Origin: Rhynchopus sp. YZ270_cl-10
Taxonomy: Eukaryota > Euglenozoa > Diplonemea > Diplonemida > Diplonemidae
Direction: 5' to 3'
NCBI GenBank assembly: GCA_964035575.1
Contig: OZ037850.1
Coordinates: 62,001-126,000 of the forward strand
DNA: 64,000 nucleotides
Shown here: positions 62,279 through 64,000 of the stretch, piece by piece
How the letters are laid out: each line of letters opens with the position of its first letter
Position numbering within the stretch: position 1 is the first letter of the stretch
Program-made: the position numbers and the translations under genes
Notes under the pieces: generated by a model
What the model was told of the DNA's origin: nothing
Databases searched by the model: none
Seen by the model: only the letters and a program-made list of their open reading frames with translations

Positions 62279-63304
62279 ATGGTTAAGGGTAAAGTGAACA
62301 CTGAGGCCACGAGGGAAGGGCTGCGCCTACAGGCAGCGTCGCTAGTCGTTGTTGGCGGTAAGAGCCATGATGAGGTGGCGGAGTTGCTGAACGTTGCGAA
62401 GAGGAGTTTGGGTAGGTGGGTGAAGGAGTACCGCGCTGGAGAGCGGAATTTTTCGGACAAGCCAGGGAGGGGACGCAAGAGATCGGCCACCACCGACACC
62501 GTTAAGAATAGGGTGGTTAGACACATGCGGGGCAAGCGGTTTCAGTCTTGCAGGAAAGTAGCGTCGCGACTACAGATTTCGAGGGAGAGTGTCCGCAGGT
62601 GCCTGAAGGAGAAGGGGCTGAAGCCCGTTCAAACGAAGAGCAAACCAAAGCTCTCGGAAAAGAACATCACTGCCCGGATAGAGTTTGCTGAAACGCATCG
62701 AAACACCGACTGGTCAAAGGTGATGTTCACCGATGAAAAAGACTTTTGGCTTTTTTCTCGGGTGAGCAAGAAGAACGATGTTGTCTGGGTTGCAGATGGT
62801 GATGAGCCGCCCCCAACCGTTGATAAGGTCAGGGCTACGCAGAAGGTTCACGTCTGGGGAGGAATCACCACCAGAGGTAAGACGAAGCTCTATTTCTATG
62901 ACGGTGCTCTCAATGCAGAGAAGTACCGTACGCTCGTCTTACAGAAAGCGCTCAAAGAAATAAAAGAACTCCTGCCTGACAGTAGCTACACGTTTCAGCA
63001 GGATGGGGCACCCTGCCACACTGCGAACGTTACTCAAGCATTTCTCTCCTCCCAACCTTTCTCGTTCCTCCCTAAAGCTGACTGGCCAGGCAACTCCCCT
63101 GATCTCAATCCTATTGAGAACCTGTGGGCCAAGCTGCAGACTGCAGTCAACGAACGGGAGCCCAAAGACGTGTCAGCACTTAAACGTGCCATCAACAAGG
63201 AATGGTCCAAGATGGACAATAGCTTCGTTGCACGTTACATCATGTCAATGCCACGACGCCTAGACGCAGTTCGCAATTCCAACGGAATGCACACAAAATA
63301 CTAA
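62279..63304 (+). CDS. Tc1/mariner-type transposase, DD37E
   Basis: 341 residues, open from MVKGKVNTEATREG. The N-terminal paired-like helix-turn-helix region covers about residues 10-110 (GGKSHDEVAELLNVAKRSL; CRKVASRLQISRESVRRCL) with a GRGRK/GRPR-like hook between (KPGRGRKRS). The DDE catalytic domain has Asp in VMFTDEKDFW, Asp in FQQDGAPCHT and Glu in SPDLNPIENLW. I count 37 residues between the second Asp and the Glu, placing it in a DD37E group. It cuts and pastes the element at TA sites. No intron and no break. It is read opposite to all host genes. Confidence 0.93.
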   Translation: MVKGKVNTEATREGLRLQAASLVVVGGKSHDEVAELLNVAKRSLGRWVKEYRAGERNFSDKPGRGRKRSATTDTVKNRVVRHMRGKRFQSCRKVASRLQISRESVRRCLKEKGLKPVQTKSKPKLSEKNITARIEFAETHRNTDWSKVMFTDEKDFWLFSRVSKKNDVVWVADGDEPPPTVDKVRATQKVHVWGGITTRGKTKLYFYDGALNAEKYRTLVLQKALKEIKELLPDSSYTFQQDGAPCHTANVTQAFLSSQPFSFLPKADWPGNSPDLNPIENLWAKLQTAVNEREPKDVSALKRAINKEWSKMDNSFVARYIMSMPRRLDAVRNSNGMHTKY

Positions 63305-63445
63305 TGCATGCTCTATTTATTTTTGTGCACCCACTCGTTTGTACTGCTACACTGTATTTTTTTTTTTTTACACATACACCCCAGGCTCTCCGCTAGGATT
63401 TCCGATTTTGAAAATATTCTGTTGATGGTCCACGTTGGTGGGGTA

Positions 63446-63485
63446 CATGCTTGCGCCGCAGGCGCACGGTACGCAACTTTTTTTT
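63446..63485 (-). repeat. R1 fragment inside the Tc1/mariner element
   Basis: GCTTGCGCCGCAGGCGCACG followed by GTACGCAAC: reverse complement of the start of R1. Confidence 0.7.
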
Positions 63486-64000
63486 TTACCAACGCCCGAT
63501 TTTGACTTTTTTGGGACGTTTGAGCACTCACCTCTCCATATCTTCTTCTCCTGAGCTTTTTTGACAGGTAGAACGGGTCTGAACCACTTAGCAGAACTTT
63601 TTTTTTTTTTCTTTTTTTCCCCATTTTCAAAAAGTTCTGTTGACAATCAACAGAACTTTAGTACCTAGCGGAGTGCCTGATACACCCTTTTTTACCAAAA
63701 AGGGATATTTCCATGTTAATATTTTCCCCACACACACACTTTTCATACACGGCCAGTTGAAAATGCAATGAAATGAGTCAAATTTTGCCTATTTTTTAGA
63801 ATAATATAACAATTTTTACAAAATGTCGTCATCGGCCATTAATTCTGTGTCACACTGTATAGGTATCTGTATGTGGGACCAAATCCCACAAAAAATCGAA
63901 AAAAAAAAAAAAAACTATAGTGGTGTGGCTGAACGGGGGGGAGCATAAAGTGCGGAAAAGTGCTGAAAAAGTGCGGAAAAAGTGCGAATAGGTGCGGAAA

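Larger units (their letters stand above)
62145..63858 (+). mobile_element. Complete Tc1/mariner-superfamily transposon (1714 bp)
   Basis: Terminal inverted repeats begin TACAGTGTGACACAGAATTA and continue ATGGCCGATGA, about 45 bp with few mismatches; flanked by the TA duplication (62143-62144, 63859-63860) typical of the superfamily. It contains an uninterrupted transposase gene and about 550 bp of 3' sequence with a fragment of repeat R1 (63446-63485). It looks whole and young. Confidence 0.92.

Noticed and set aside
1-64000. Spliced-leader RNA gene, U snRNA or rRNA genes
   Set aside because: I looked for known leader strings of dinoflagellates and kinetoplastids, U6-like ACAGAGA contexts and rRNA cores and found none I could support.
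1-64000. Fornicate (Kipferlia-like) origin suggested by the cysteine-rich surface protein
   Set aside because: The COA5/PET191-like gene implies an aerobic respiratory chain, which fornicates lack.
1-64000. LTR, retrovirus-like or Polinton-type elements
   Set aside because: No reverse transcriptase, integrase, capsid-like protein or long terminal direct repeats were recognised.

Overview
The window comes from the nuclear genome of a microbial eukaryote. The coding regions are G+C-rich and interrupted by spliceosomal introns with a strong GTATG donor and an AG acceptor. The spacers are A+T-rich and full of homopolymers, inverted repeats and small transposons. One gene encodes a twin-CX9C protein of the COA5/PET191 type, a cytochrome c oxidase assembly factor. 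The organism is therefore probably an aerobe, and anaerobic fornicates become unlikely. I cannot place it to phylum. Every recognisable host gene over about 62 kb lies on the minus strand. Such one-way gene order is typical of Euglenozoa and of dinoflagellate-type alveolates (including parasitic Syndiniales), but the assignment is only a hypothesis.

Layout (gene coordinates run right to left). 1-11.6 kb is dense: a truncated Nrap/UTP22, a short LSM14-like protein, an RCC1-repeat protein, a transportin-3/importin-13-like importin, a cap-1 2'-O-methyltransferase and a COA5-like protein. 11.6-17.1 kb is repeat-rich: foldback elements, a non-autonomous hAT with an 8-bp target duplication, and a foldback element holding long TACTG and 9-bp satellite arrays. 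17.2-23.2 kb carries a cysteine-repeat type I membrane protein, a small unknown protein and a DUF486 membrane protein. 23-31.3 kb has two more hAT-like elements and several hairpin elements around one disordered protein gene. 31.5-42.7 kb holds a lysine-rich membrane protein, a Helitron-like fragment, a kinesin-3-like motor and a helical-repeat (PPR-like) protein. 43-51 kb has two foldback elements, an unknown 229-residue protein, a large repeat-bearing nuclear-type protein, a third foldback element and a small membrane protein. 51.7-59.4 kb is poorly resolved: one multi-exon gene, a 45-bp minisatellite, many hairpins and a degenerate piggyBac. 59.4-61.9 kb is a four-exon gene, and 62.1-63.9 kb is a complete Tc1/mariner-type transposon with an open transposase, the only clear gene on the plus strand.

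The most unusual feature is a family of about 30 short hairpin elements. They share a CCTCTCGTG-like loop while their stems differ. They sit inside the long introns of the LSM14-like, cysteine-rich and kinesin genes and in gaps that are probably introns too. All but one point the same way relative to transcription. Short introns (42-110 bp) lack them. They may be introner-like elements or structured RNA signals of an intron-rich, one-directionally transcribed genome.
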